Source of the DNA: Reticulitermes speratus
Lineage: Eukaryota; Arthropoda; Insecta; Blattodea; Rhinotermitidae
Reading direction: 5' to 3'
NCBI GenBank assembly: GCA_021186555.1
Contig: JAJKFL010000005.1
Coordinates: 4,038,321 to 4,102,320, forward strand
Length of the DNA stretch: 64,000 nucleotides
In this document: positions 9,516 to 20,870 of the stretch, piece after piece
Layout of the letters: every line of letters starts with the position of its first letter
Position numbering within the stretch: the stretch's first letter is position 1
Notes under the pieces: model-generated
The model's database searches: none
What the model saw: only the letters and a program-made list of their open reading frames with translations
What the model was told of the DNA's origin: nothing
Position numbers and translations under genes: made by a program

Positions 9516-10260
9516 AAGTTCTTAGTGTATTGTTTTGATGACAGAGAGGGTGAACATAGGAAGGACTCTCTGTTTGATTTCGATATAAAGTTTTTTTCTA
9601 AAAAACGTGCGTACTGTCGATAATGTCAATATGGCTGACCCATTAGGAGGACTGACATGAGCACACAAAGCTTGCTGATAGGATTTTGAAAGGGAACTTG
9701 GCTTCCATGAAAGTTTAATGGTTGTGCCATTTTTGCTTGTATTTTTTTTTGCTCCCTTTTGTGGCGAATTGTCCATGGTTTTATTTTTATAAACCTTTAC
9801 CACCTGCCCACATATCAGTCTTTTAATAATTGAAACGTACTTCCTTTAATCTGTCTGTTCAGCAAATACGAGCTGGGCAGTTTAATTTGTAAGCCTGTCC
9901 TTTTAAGTTCATTGCTGGGTTTAGGTTTAAATGTTTTGATACGCCCGCACTGTTACTTTTATCCGATAAAGTATAACGTACAGTTTTTCTCTTTAGCCAT
10001 GTTTGTCAGTGGGCAGTCGAGTTCTCTCTTGTTTGTGCATCGCTGATACTAAGCGACCGTGTATCGCCGAGTGTAAGACTTTCCAGAGTTGTGCAAACAT
10101 TACTTTGCGTGTGTTCTGCACGGTAGTTCTTTTGCTATTCCGCGTAGATTGATATTTGGTCTCGTCAGAGCCGAAACTGTACAACTTTTTCACATCTTGT
10201 GTTAATGGTGGCATTGAAGAGACAATATTTCAGTTACTTACCTAACCTTTTAAAGTCCAA
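9516..10260. other. Unassigned sequence
   Basis: No gene or repeat recognised. Short minus-strand frames at 9522-9803 and 9993-10214 lack family motifs. Confidence 0.4.
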
Positions 10261-10261
10261 T

Positions 10262-11475
10262 GATTACTATATGTACCACCAGCTGTAACGTAAATTCTAC
10301 GTTCTGCCCACACAGTGTATTTATGTGTTTTGTGTGGATCTCAGAACAAACAGCGATTATTTCACTGTACAACATTAACTGACTGGTTTGTATAACTGAG
10401 ACGGAGTGTGTTTACTGCGCGGTACGGACTGTATTTATGTGTTTTGTGTGGATCTCAGAACAAACAGCGATTATTTCACTGTACAGCATTAACTGACTGG
10501 TTTGTATAACTGAGACGGAGTGTGTTTACTGCGCGGTACGGACTGTATTTATGTGTTTTGTGTGGATCTCAGAACAAACAGCGATTATTTCACTGTACAG
10601 CATTAACTGACTGGTTTGTATAACTGAGACGGAGTGTGTTTACTGCGCGGTACGGACTGTATTTATGTGTTTTGTGTGGATCTCAGAACAAACAGCGATT
10701 ATTTCACTGTACAGCATTAACTGACTGGTTTGTATAACTGAGACGGAGTGTGTTTACTGCGCGGTACGGACTGTATTTATGTGTTTTGTGTGGATCTCAG
10801 AACAAACAGCGATTATTTCACTGTACAGCATTAACTGACTGGTTTGTATAACTGAGACGGAGTGTGTTTACTGCGCGGTACGGACTGTATTTATGTGTTT
10901 TGTGTGGATCTCAGAACAAACAGCGATTATTTCACTGTACAGCATTAACTGACTGGTTTGTATAACTGAGACTGAGTGTGTTTACTGCGCGGTACGGACT
11001 GTATTTATGTGTTTTGTGTGGATCTCAGAACAAACAGCGATTATTTCACTGTACAGCATTAACTGACTGGTTTGTATAACTGAGACGGAGTGTGTTTACT
11101 GCGCGGTACGAACTTCATATACATATAACTATATATACCGCCACGTTTAACGTTCACAAACTCTACGTTCTGCCCACACAGTGTATTTATGTGCTTTGTA
11201 TTGATCTCAAAACAGACAGCGATAATTTTTCCATACAGAATTAAGTAATTGGGTTTTATAACCGTTTCGGAGTGTGTTTACTGCGCGGTACGAACTGCAT
11301 ATACATATAACTATATATACCGCCACGTTTAACGTTCACAAACTCTACGTTCTGCCCACACAGTGTATTTATGTGCTTTGTATTGATCTCAAAACAGACA
11401 GCGATAATTTTTCCATACAGAATTAAGTAATTGGGTTTTATAACCGTTTCGGAGTGTGTTTACTGCGCGGTACGA
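10262..11475. repeat. Compound tandem array, 114-bp and 181-bp units
   Basis: About 7 nearly identical 114-bp units (marker GGATCTCAGAACAAACAGCG, start near 10315) are followed by two 181-bp units (11109 and 11290) that add CATATACATATAACTATATA plus a TTTAACGTTCACAAACTCTA segment. All units end in GTTTACTGCGCGGTACG. The same ending occurs once at the 3' end of repeat F (38793-38810), so the array may have grown from that terminus. Confidence 0.92.
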
Positions 11476-11747
11476 GCCGAATCTATAAATATAATTTAGA
11501 TTAATTTTAATATTGAACGGGTTAATTTCTTTGTTCAGACTTGAACTTTTCACAGAAATATTGTGACATTATGGGCCTATCGCTTGAAAGTTTCAGTGAC
11601 AGTCACGTTTAAGACATGCCGGACTGTTTATTGTAGCGGTAATGTTCGTGACTTTTATTCGGTAGGTATCGGGTTCTGATCTCAAAGAAGGTACCGGTAC
11701 CAGCTACCATGACTGGGAATTTTTGATTTTTTTTTTCAGTTTCTTGA

Positions 11748-11905
11748 GGGGATACTGGGATTTTGTGGATCCCGAATGTTCATTACGGTGTTCACAACAG
11801 CCCGCCACTTCTCCGTATCCTCAGCCAGATAAATCCAGTCCACTTCCACGCTGTTTCTTTAAGATCCACTTTAATATTATCGTACCATTTCCGCCTTGTC
11901 TTCAA
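11748..11905 (-). mobile_element. LINE-L 3' tail fragment
   Basis: On the minus strand it reads from GAAGACAAGGCGGAAATGG through TTAAAGTGGATCTTAAAG, then GTGGCGGGCTGTTGTG and CATTCGGGATCCACAAAAT. This is a diverged copy of the LINE-L terminus without the GGAGTTAGTT end. Confidence 0.6.
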
Positions 11906-12350
11906 AATGGCGTATGAAACAGCAACAACGTAACAATAAAGCACAATAAAATAATTACCTTTATGTTTAAGTGTCGCAAGTGCACATGTGTATTTCAGTG
12001 GTATATAATCTCTTCAGTTCGTAAAGCGACCACTTCAAATCTTACATTTTTACGTGCTTCATAACTTGATAAACGTTGTACAAAGTCGTTGCAATTACAG
12101 CATGACTGATACTGCAGGTCTGTGTGTCAGCACATCGAACGTATCTGGATTAAATTTGGTACTGGTTACTGCACTGCACGTTGTGTCACCAACTTCATTT
12201 TCACCCATTTTGACCAGCAAATTTGTTGTCGCCTTCGTCGTCTTATATTGAAGGTGGTTGCGGCAAAGAACATGAATATTGCTAGTTATGAGGTTCGAAC
12301 TGCTTTGTTTCTGGGGATTCAGGTTTTCTGTAATGCGACGTCATGTCGCT
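11906..12350. other. Unassigned sequence
   Basis: Nothing recognisable. The overlapping frames at 12054-12439 run into a decayed hammerhead region and are not supported as genes. Confidence 0.4.
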
Positions 12351-12354
12351 GGGT

Positions 12355-12490
12355 TAGAAGTTACCGACGTTTCGAAAGAATACGATGCCTTCATGTTCAA
12401 GTTTTAAGGAACCCAAAGTATCATTCTTTGCCTCCTTGAGCCCTGAAAATGAAGGCTCTATAGTCCTTCGAAACGCAGATAACTACTAAA
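12355..12490. ncRNA. Decayed inverted hammerhead pair (ACGUC lineage)
   Basis: Minus strand at 12360-12410 has GAAACGTCGG and a CTTGAACATGAAGGC box. Plus strand at 12441-12490 has CTGAAAA, stem II GAAGG/CCTTC and GAAACGCAG. Both have lost core residues. The flanks (GGTTAGAAGTTACCGACG) match other members of this lineage at 47080, 53345 and 56345. Confidence 0.5.
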
Positions 12491-12596
12491 TCAGAGACAC
12501 GGCGTCACTTCCCGAATGACTTCCTCTGCAGCACGAATATTCTGTGCATTAATGTGGCAGTTATGAGACGAGAGATCGCCGTCGGTTGTCCACATG

Positions 12597-13176
12597 CAGG
12601 GCCGTCCTTAGGCCGATTGGACGGATTTGACACAATCGGGCCCCGCGCTCATGGGGGATTCGCGCATTAAAATTTGTAAAAATGATAAAAATGGACCATT
12701 TTTATTTTTCATCCTAAATTACTTTAATACACGAAAACGTTAGTTTTTTTTTTCTTCTTCTTTGCTTTGCTTTGCACGATAACTTTTAGGGGCCCGCCAC
12801 AAGGATCGCAGTCTGGCCCCGCTCTCATGGGGGATTCGCGCATTAAAATTTGTAAAAATGATAAAAATGGACCATTTTAATTTTTCATCCTAAATTACTT
12901 TAATACACGAAAACGTTAGTTTTTTTTTCTTTGCTTTGCTTTGCACGATAACTTTTAGGGGCCCGCCACAAGGATCGAAGTCTGGCCCCGCGCTCATGGG
13001 GGATTCGCGCATTAAAATTTGTAAAAATGATAAAAATGGACCATTTTAATTTTTCATCCTAAATTACTTTAATATACCAAAACGTTAGTTTCTTTTTTTT
13101 TTGCTCTTCACAATAACTTTTAGGGGCCCGCCACGAGGATCTCAATCGGACCCCGCGTTTGCTAAGGCCGGCACTG
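12597..13176. mobile_element. hAT-type element with internal triplication
   Basis: Ends are CAGGGCCGTCCTTAGGCC and, on the other strand, CAGTGCCGGCCTTAGC. Flanking 8-mers TCCACATG and ACCACATG (12589-12596, 13177-13184) match at 7 of 8, as expected of a hAT target duplication. A unit of about 170 bp (GGGGGATTCGCGCATTAAAA ... TTTTAGGGGCCCGCCAC) is present three times inside. There is no transposase. Confidence 0.75.
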
Positions 13177-13184
13177 ACCACATG

Positions 13185-13760
13185 CATATGAAGTACTGCA
13201 GTGACAGCTATTGAGGGCTCACAGAATATCTGTGAACAGCTTCTGTGGTTCCATTTCATTTAACAGTCACGGAACTTGATACTACAGTAGCTACAGTTCA
13301 CAGCGTCTGTATAACCTACTGAAGTGTATGTTTGTACGTCCATCTGAAGTTAGCTCTCCATATGCAGGCGCTTTGCAGCTGTAAACTCTACAGTTCCAAT
13401 AGCCTACGTGTTTGTTTCTCACACAACTTTGTGTTATGGAAGTTAGGGGATATTATGTATGTTAATCACGTTCGGATTTGTAGAGGGCAGATCAGTTTAT
13501 GCGACCCAATGTGACGGTTAATCCAGATTGTATATTGGACTTATTCCGGCCATGTTAATTTCCTTTACGAAGCGTGTGCAGCTGTAAATAAGCTTAGAGT
13601 GTACATGTCCTTAGCCTACATGACATGTTTACGAATGTTACTGTCTGAGAGAGGGCGATAATGTTTTGTGCGGTTTATATGTTACGGCAGAGTAGCCTAC
13701 AGGCCGAACAACGCAGGAGTCGTAGTTTCATTACCAACAAGGCCAATATGTTTCTGTATT
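13185..13760. other. Unassigned sequence
   Basis: I recognise no element or exon here. Confidence 0.4.
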
Positions 13761-13762
13761 CC

Positions 13763-13933
13763 CCAGTGTCCATACTCATTCCTGGGACGCATCCAGCTTA
13801 CTATTCAATGTGTCCCGGGGCTGTTTATCCGGGGTAAAGCGGCCGAGGCGTGCAGCTAATCATACCTCCGTCTAGTGCCGAGGTTAAAATGAGTGGTGCC
13901 GTGCCTCAATTACCACATACGCCTTCTCGTGGA
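13763..13933 (+). mobile_element. SINE-E, partial copy 1
   Basis: SINE-E has a body with a GTAAAGCGGCCG(G/A)GGCGTG block, a CATCTAG(C/T)GC(T/C)GAGGTTAA block and a late CCTTCATGGC. This copy lacks the tRNA-like head and is diverged. Confidence 0.55.
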
Positions 13934-14052
13934 TGGAGACAACTTTGCCTTCACCTGCGTAACTTACGATACTGTACATAGGCCTGTATATGGAAAGAAG
14001 ATGGGTTCGTAACTCGGAAAAATGGATTAACTAGTTGTGGTTAGTCAGGAAG

Positions 14053-14605
14053 TTTTTTTTTTCTATGGCTCGACAGCCCTATATGGGCCTGGGCCTCCTC
14101 GTTTCGTCGAGGTTTCACGATCACACACATTTGAGACACACCACAGTCGGTAGGACTCCTCTGGACGAGTGATCAGCCCGTCGCAGAGACCTCTACCTGA
14201 CAACACACAACTCACAACAGACAGACATCCATGCCCCCGGTGGGGTTTTTTTTTTTGTATTAATTCCTGGGTTTTCCCCTTTGATCCATTTGTACTGTTG
14301 AAGTCCTTTTTGTCCTGCATGTCACCTTATGTTTCATGCTATCGTCCATACATCTAACACAACACAAACATCCATGCCCCCGGTGGGATTTTTTTTTTTT
14401 TTTGCCTGTCCGGGGTTTTTTCCCTTTGATCCATTTTTGTACTGTTTAAATTCTTTCGTCCTTCATGTCACTTTACGTTCCATGCTACCGTCCTTACAAC
14501 AAACACAACACAAACATCCATGCCCCCGGTGGGATTCGACCCACGATCCTAGTAAGCGAGCGGCCGAAGACCCACGCCTTAGACCGCGCGGCCACTGGGA
14601 TCGGC
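14053..14605 (-). mobile_element. SINE-A, copy 2, with serially duplicated middle
   Basis: The minus strand reads head, B box and CATGGATGTTTGTG, then about 145-bp units, each ending in an A run of 9-16 and restarting at ATCCCACCGGGGGCATGGAT, before the normal 3' half. The unit appears about twice here. A direct repeat (A)GTCAGGAA flanks the copy. The same multi-unit structure is seen at 36950-37768 and 48163-48470. Confidence 0.85.
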
Positions 14606-15183
14606 CAGTCAGGAAATTACCGGTAGCCATTGTATTACGCTCTAGTTGTCTGGGTTGTGTTGTGGGTGGACCAGGAAGTGAAGTGCCTGTTCCTGCCCCA
14701 AATTATTTCATCAGCGCGATTTAACTGAGTCCCTCCTGTTGCTGGAAGAGGTCGGTACGCTGTAGTCATTGATTGTTTTATCAAGTCATTGCACTGAGCT
14801 TCACTGCGCTGTATGTCAGCCAGGCTGGCATGACCCAGGACACGTACAGTCAACACCGAATTGCCCCCCCCCCCTCAATAAAAAAAAGTTCGTTTAGTCG
14901 ATAAACGTCAGTCACAGCACGCTGTTTATTCCGCAACATTGCTTACACTGTATCATGTTCAACGCTATGAAACGTAATGCATTGGTAGCAAAGTCTAAGC
15001 GAGTGCAGTTTACTTTACACTAAAACAGTGTTTCCCAAACTTTTTTGCTCGCGGACCCCTTTTGGCTTCGAAAAATAACCACGGATCCTCACATCCTTGC
15101 TCACGTATATATAGATGTCCGTATGATAGGCATCTAAAATTAAAAATGTATATCTCAGAACTGATTTCAGATAGCTACAAATA

Positions 15184-15261
15184 CAGGGCATACACAAAAT
15201 AATGGTGCGGTTTTAATAGTGTTCACTATTAAATCCGCACCATTCTTTTGTGTATGCCCTG
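15184..15261. mobile_element. Palindromic MITE, copy 3 (78 bp, nested in hAT H1)
   Basis: Arms CAGGGCATACACAAAAT and the reverse complement, centre AATAGTGTTCACTATT, TA on both sides. One substitution breaks the arm symmetry (AAAATAAT vs AAAAGAAT). Confidence 0.9.
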
Positions 15262-15330
15262 TACATACCAGCAGCATACGTAACAATGCATTGCATGATT
15301 TGACCTTAATTAAAATGAATGTCCCTCGCT

Positions 15331-15475
15331 TAGGATAGGGACAGGTGGCGGGCTCTTGTGAGTGCGGTAATGAACCTTCGGGTTCCACAAAACGCGGGGA
15401 ATTTCTTGACTAGCTGACGACCTGCTAGCTTCTCAAGAAGGACTCTGCTCCATGGAGTTAGTTAGTTAGTTAGTT
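15331..15475 (+). mobile_element. LINE-L 3' tail (nested in hAT H1)
   Basis: GATAGGGACAGGTGGCGGGC to CCATGGAGTTAGTT, ending in four GTTA/TTAG tetramers. The TTAG tail is typical of target-primed insertion by this family. It is severely 5'-truncated, under 150 bp. Confidence 0.85.
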
Positions 15476-15821
15476 AGAGTGTCCTTCGCTTCGTGGGTAC
15501 AGTAAGTTTCTTAATTAGACATTCTAAGGTTCATACGTAATAAACATATCGCTAATTAAAGAATTTCCGCGATTATTGTTAACAAAACATTATGCCGTTA
15601 ATTAAAATAACAAGCAGACTTTAAAGTAGCCATTACAGAAATGTGTCAAATGATCCCCTGGGAACTGGTCGCGGATCCCTTGGGATCCGCAGAGCACAGT
15701 TTGGGAACTGCTGCACTAAAGTGGCCAGTTTCCTTTGGCCTGTGCTGTGGCAGGGACAGCATTGAAGTGACAATTAAAGTGATACACACGTCACAGTCAT
15801 GTTTTGTATATCTTGCATAGT

Positions 15822-16332
15822 GTTTACTGCTTGCTGCTTATTGCTTACTGCTTGCTGCTTGCTGCTTGCTGCTTACTGCTTGCTGCTTACTGCTTGCTGC
15901 TTACTGCTTACTGCTTACTGCTTGCTGCTTACTGCTTACTGCTTGCTGCTTACTGCTTGCTGCTTACTGCTTACTGCTTGCTGCTTACTGCTTGCTGCTT
16001 GCTGCTTACTGCTTGCTGCTTAGCTGCTTACTGCTTACTGCTTACTGTACTGCTTGCTGCTTACTGCTTACTGCTTCGCTTACTGCTTGCGCTACTGCTT
16101 ACTGCTTACTGCTTGCTGCTTACTGCTTGCTGCTTGCTGCTTACTGCTTACTGCTTACTGCTTGCTGCTTACTGCTTGCTGCTTACTGCTTGCTGCTTGC
16201 TGCTTACTGCTTACTGCTTGCTGCTTGCTGCTTGCTGCTTACTGCTTGCTGCTTGCTGCTTGCTGCTTACTGCTTACTGCTTGCTGCTTGCTGCTTACTG
16301 CTTACTGCTTACTGCTTGCTGCTTGCTGCTCC
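15822..16332. repeat. Minisatellite, 7-bp unit TGCTTAC/TGCTTGC
   Basis: About 70 units alternating between TGCTTAC and TGCTTGC in no fixed order, with a few slips near 16021-16095. Because the unit is 7 bp and contains no stop in any forward frame, three overlapping plus-strand frames (YCLLLAAC-like) are open. They are artefacts. Confidence 0.95.
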
Positions 16333-16562
16333 ATGCGCACCAATGTTACTATCTCCTCGTCGGGAAAGTCGCAAACAAGACCCAAGGAGGTCTCCATTCT
16401 AAAGAATATTATCAGGAAGACGGAATAAATAGGAAAAATAAAAAAACGGGGACAAAGTCCGGGTCATAAGTCATATTTTTGGGAGTGTTCCCGAAAATCC
16501 GGAACTAGTGGTCACCTTAATTTACACTGACACATGCGTTTGTTTCTCATAGGAAGTGGAAA

Positions 16563-16888
16563 CATTACTTCTCAGCACGCCCTCGTAAAGGGTAGAAGGT
16601 AAATTTGTCCCTGTCCACGCCATGAAGGCATGTAGAGGGAGTAGAGGTATTGCTCCACTCATTCCTAACCTCAGCGCTAGATGGACGTGAGTGGCAGCTT
16701 CACGCCTCTGCCACTTTATCTCGGGGAAAGAGGTCCCGGTACCCGTTGAACAGGAAGTTGGTTAACCCCAGAGCGGCTACGGACGATTTCGAGATCAGAG
16801 ACGTCTCTTTCACCTGCTGGGATTCGAACCCCGGGTCGACCATCCCGTATTTTAGTCGCTATACCTACCGAGCTATCCGGGTTCGTAC
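16563..16888 (-). mobile_element. SINE-E, copy 2 (full length)
   Basis: The minus strand starts with a tRNA-like head (CCCGGATAGCTCGGTAGGTA, A box; GGTTCGAATCCCAGCAGG, B box), then the AGAGACGTCTCTGATCTCG region, the CGGGGTTAACC block, and ends near GGCATGTAGAGG/CATGGCGTGG on plus. It is the best reference copy of the family and shows that SINE-E is tRNA-derived. Confidence 0.8.
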
Positions 16889-17083
16889 TTGAAAAATATG
16901 CTAAAGATGGACAGACTTGTACAGTACAAAAAAACCCTTGTCGTTGGTGTGATTAGGCTATAAGTTCTGATGGATTTTTGGAGTAGCTGAGCAACTGTTG
17001 TCCCTTCAATTCGGACCTAACTACTTGGGGTTAAATGTATTTTCAAAATCACTCGTACGCCACATATAATACAAGATATAACG

Positions 17084-17120
17084 GGCTACGTGTTTCGGCT
17101 AAATTAAACCTCACCAGGCC
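17084..17120 (-). ncRNA. Hammerhead ribozyme with one core change
   Basis: Minus strand GGC, CTGGTGA (A6 to G), a stem II region with 4 pairs, GAAAC (17092-17096), ACGU, A, GCC. The A6 change is expected to abolish cleavage. Otherwise it mirrors 17212-17251. Confidence 0.6.
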
Positions 17121-17211
17121 TTTATCAAAAAACATTAGAAAGACACTAAAACTGCACTACGTATGAGATCTCATAGTGCAGTTTTAGTGTCTTTTTTAAT
17201 GTTCTTGATAA

Positions 17212-17251
17212 AGGCCTGATGATGGCTTAATTTAGCCGAAACACGTAGCCT
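17212..17251 (+). ncRNA. Hammerhead ribozyme (intact core)
   Basis: AGGC, CTGATGA (17216-17222), U, stem II GGCT/AGCC (loop TAATTT), GAAAC (17238-17242), ACGU, cleavage after GUA, GCCT pairing with AGGC. This is the textbook CUGAUGA form. Confidence 0.82.
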
Positions 17252-17280
17252 GTTATATCTTGTAGTATATGCTGTGTACG

Positions 17281-17685
17281 TCGACCTCGGTGGACTAGTG
17301 GTTAGCGTGCTCGCCACTGGACCCAAGGTTCGCGGGTTCGATCCCGACCGAGGTCGATGGATTTTTAAGGATGATAAAAATCCGGAGCACCACTTCCTTC
17401 GGAGGGGAAGTAAAGCCGTCGGTCCCATGTCGTAGATTTACGGCATGTAAAAGAACCTTACGGGCATGAATAAAAAATGTTGCGTAAGCCAAATTGCCTC
17501 CATTTCTCATCCAAGTCTCCTGACTGCCTGCCAGTCTGGCGTGCACATCAGGATCGATAGAACACTAAGCGCGGCTAGCTGGCCGGTCACCAGCTGCCAT
17601 GAATGCGCATGACTTAGTAACCTCGACAAGAGGAGGCAAGAGGAGGCCCAGGCCCATACAGGGCTGTTGAGCCAAGAATTATTAT
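17281..17685 (+). mobile_element. SINE-D, copy 2 (full length)
   Basis: Head to tail complete, including GGCCCAGGCCCATACAGGGC near the 3' end. The 15-bp direct repeat TATATGCTGTGTACG lies at 17266-17280 and 17686-17700. It gives the clearest target duplication of any SINE here. Confidence 0.93.
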
Positions 17686-17700
17686 TATATGCTGTGTACG

Positions 17701-19040
17701 ACTGATTTTGAAAATGCATTTGAAAATTTGATAATGCAACAGGGATGTCACCTCATAATACTTGGAGTTACATTACTGCTTCTACTACTACTACTAATAA
17801 TAATAATATATTTATGTATTAAATTTTCGCTATTTCCTCAATGCAGCTCATTACAGTTGTCTTTTTTTGGCTTCTTTGTGTTTACAAGTTATAACCGTTT
17901 ATATTGGTGCTTGCGAGGGAGGATGGAAGTAGTGTGGTTGGAGTGAGACTTATAACCGAACTTTGCTGGTTACATCAAATTAATAGACTGTTCTCTTCAA
18001 AAGGTTAACTTTATTTATTTTATTACAATACAACGTTAGCACAATATCATACGTCTAATCTTATCCTTTTACTCCCGCCAACTGACTCGGGACACCTGGT
18101 CTCTTGTCGTTGCTGCTATATTTAGACGAGTGGAAGGGGAGAGCCGAACTGCTCCAACAATACTAGCATTTAATAATGTTTCAATAATGTTCGGCTACAG
18201 ACTTATATATCGCCGGCACCCCATATTAAAGGCAGCTTGGGATATTGGGGTCGTGGAGGTCAGAAAAAGGGAGTAAACAAGCCATCGTGTTAGCCATGGG
18301 AACGATATGCAGAAAACACTGGGGTAACAAGGGTATTGCAACTGGTGCGCTCCAACCGCTCGCTGGTCAGCAGACCAGATGGAGACCTAAACATATGTGC
18401 CTGGTGTAAACTGTGAACAGACAGTGTTGTGATACATTTTTATCAAATTTATCTGGTTATCGATCATCTGATCATTTTAGTGACTTGGTCGCCTCAGCGC
18501 GTTAAATTATTGATGTAACTTGATAAAAATTAAGTTGTACGTCCATCGCCAACACCCCTACCACGTAATATTCCCTGAGATAAGCCTTGCTCTCCACTGC
18601 ACAAGCTAGCAGCTGATCCTCTTACCTATATACGCAGTAAAACTACAGAGAGCTACAAACTGCGCAGAGACGTAAGAGTAGCGATCAGTTAAAAAGTTGT
18701 AATGCGTGCTGCTGTGTTGCTGAAGTGGCAACATACACGTATTTGCGGCACATGACTGTACTGTTCATTTGCTTCAGTCTGAGGCCACTCAGCTGTTCTA
18801 GTAACACACGAATCATCCTCATATTTTCCTACTGCTCCCCCCCCCCCCTCGAATGGTGTACGCGGGGTCGTTTTTTGAATAATATGTGATGAATCGTAAG
18901 TTTTAATTATTTTCAAAAAATATAATAATGTTATTTTATTATTATCTGTAATAACTTTTCATACTTATGTCTGTGTTTTGTGCTCAGCTGATATATCCAT
19001 GTGATTTCGTCATTTACTCGTGTATTCGCTCATATACATA
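17701..19040. other. Unassigned sequence with a hammerhead relic and C run
   Basis: No gene found. Contains a decayed hammerhead near 18372-18410 (AGATGGAGACCTAAACATATG), a run of C at 18838-18848, and AT-rich microsatellite-like sequence at 17780-17815 and 18915-18950. Confidence 0.45.
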
Positions 19041-19376
19041 TACGTTGACTGTATCCGAGATGTAAGCAAGTGTCCTGCAGACCTGCAGTACGTTGACTGT
19101 ATCCGAGATGTAAGCAAGTGTCCTGCAGACCTGCAGTACGTTGACTGTATCCGAGATGTAAGCAAGTGTCCTGCAGACCTGCAGTACGTTGACTGTATCC
19201 GAGATGTAAGCAAGTGTCCTGCAGACCTGCAGTACGTTGACTGTATCCGAGATGTAAGCAAGTGTCCTGCAGACCTGCAGTACGTTGACTGTATCCGAGA
19301 TGTAAGCAAGTGTCCTGCAGACCTGCAGTACGTTGACTGTATCCGAGATGTAAGCAAGTGTCCTGCAGACCTGCAG
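19041..19376. repeat. Tandem array, 48-bp unit, exactly 7 copies
   Basis: Unit TACGTTGACTGTATCCGAGA plus TGTAAGCAAGTGTCCTGCAG plus ACCTGCAG. All seven units appear identical. Since 48 is a multiple of 3, frames stay open on both strands (CIRDVSKCPADLQYVD on plus); these are not genes. Confidence 0.97.
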
Positions 19377-19434
19377 TCAACACGATCTAAATGATCGTGT
19401 TTGTGTTGTGGTCTTTATGCTATATGCCGAGTGA

Positions 19435-20238
19435 GTTCCGACGCATCGTGCCATTAAAGTTACCACCAAGTTCCGACGCATCGTGCCATTAAAGTTACCA
19501 CCAAGTGCCGACGCATCGTGCCATTAAAGTTACCACCAAATGCCGACGCAGCGTGCCATTAAAGTTACCACCAAGTGCTGACTCATCGTGCCATTAAAGT
19601 TACCACCAAGTGCTGACTCATCGTGCCATTAAAGTTACCACCAAGTGCCGACGCATCGTGCCATTAAAGTTACCACCAAATGCCGACGCATCGTGCCATT
19701 AAAGTTACCACCAAGTGCCGACGCATCGTGCCATTGAAGTTACCACCAAATGCCGACGCAGCGTGCCATTAAAGTTACCACCAAGTGCTGACTCATCGTG
19801 CCATTAAAGTTACCACCAAGTGCCGACGCATCGTGCCATTAAAGTTACCACCAAGTGCCGACGCATCGTGCCATTAAAGTTACCACCAAGTGCCGACGCA
19901 TCGTGCCATTAAAGTTACCACCAAGTGCCGACGCATCGTGCCATTAAAGTTACCACCAAGTGCCGACGCAGCGTGCCATTAAAGTTACCACCAAGTGCTG
20001 ACTCATCGTGCCATTAAAGTTACCACCAAGTGCCGACGCATCGTGCCATTAAAGTTACCACCAAGTGCCGACGCATCGTGCCATTAAAGTTACCACCAAG
20101 TGCCGACGCATCGTGCCATTAAAGTTACCACCAAGTGCCGACGCATCGTGCCATTAAAGTTACCACCAAGTGCCGACGCATCGTGCCATTAAAGTTACCA
20201 CCAAGTGCCGACGCATCGTGCCATTAAAGTTACCAAGT
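19435..20238. repeat. Tandem array, 35-bp unit, about 23 copies
   Basis: Unit TGCCGACGCATCGTGCCATT plus AAAGTTACCACCAAG. Variants (GCTGACTCATCG, GACGCAGCG, CCAAATG) recur in the same order at about 19550-19640 and 19750-19810 and partly at 19960-20040, which indicates higher-order duplication. Confidence 0.95.
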
Positions 20239-20860
20239 GCCGGATGTGCGCCATCTCTCCGTTCCCCTGCGATATACAATCAAATCTTTCATCCGAGACT
20301 TAATTACTTTCGTCACTTCCTGCAAGCTGTTGTCTGTAAAAATCTTACACAAATACCGTTTACAAGTCTTCAACTTAACACATCGCCGAAGCGAATTAAG
20401 TGCGTAGAAGTCAGCCATTAACTTTGTGTTTACGGTGCTTGTAAAGGGAGGAATGTTAATTAAGTACAGAACTTTCCTCTTGTTTAACTGCCTCATTCAT
20501 TTGTTTATACTGTAGAATATGTATTTAGGGTTTGTAAATGTAACGGATTACGTAGGCCATGTGTATCGCTAGGATCTTGGAGCGGTATTGAGATTTATTC
20601 AGATCCTTCGCAGTTCAGGACAGCATACCTGACACAATTCTATGTTAAATGTAAAGCTGGATTTTCATGTTATCATGAACGTGAAACTCCAAACGTCTGT
20701 AATTTCCCACTCTTACAATGTTTCCTCGTATATTAGACATATATCTGAGTGTTAAGTAAAGAATCGTGGATGCAGTCATTTATATATACATATACATATA
20801 CATATATATATATACCAACAGTGCTCACAAATTGTATAAAATCACAAATCATCCGTAACC
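20239..20860. other. Unassigned sequence
   Basis: No known element. A minus-strand frame at 20230-20496 (88 codons) has no motif I recognise. There is a TATACA microsatellite near 20780-20815. Confidence 0.4.
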
Positions 20861-20870
20861 ATAAACCATC

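Larger units (their letters stand above)
15026..15713. mobile_element. hAT-type element H1 (interrupted)
   Basis: Ends CAGTGTTTCCCAAACTTT and CAGCAGTTCCCAAACT; flanking 8-mers CACTAAAA / CACTAAAG (15018-15025, 15714-15721). Non-coding. It is interrupted by a palindromic MITE (15184-15261) and a LINE-L tail (15331-15475), so it predates both. A shorter uninterrupted copy lies at 63386-63808 in reverse orientation. Confidence 0.85.
17060..17270. mobile_element. Foldback element with hammerhead pair
   Basis: Arms about 17066-17160 and 17166-17265 (ATACAAGATATAACGGGCTA, TAAAACTGCACTA) are reverse complements around a short centre, with a hammerhead motif in each. SINE-D copy 2 was later inserted just beyond the right arm. 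Confidence 0.7.

Noticed and set aside
15799..16469. Leucine/cysteine-rich plus-strand frames up to 221 codons
   Set aside because: Translation of a 7-bp minisatellite in three frames.
17989..18250. Possible LTR ends (TGTTGGAGC-like sequence near 18140-18160)
   Set aside because: No second copy, primer-binding site or polypurine tract in the window.
19010..19394. Overlapping frames of 115-124 codons on both strands
   Set aside because: The 48-bp unit is a multiple of 3 without stops; frames exist on both strands at once.
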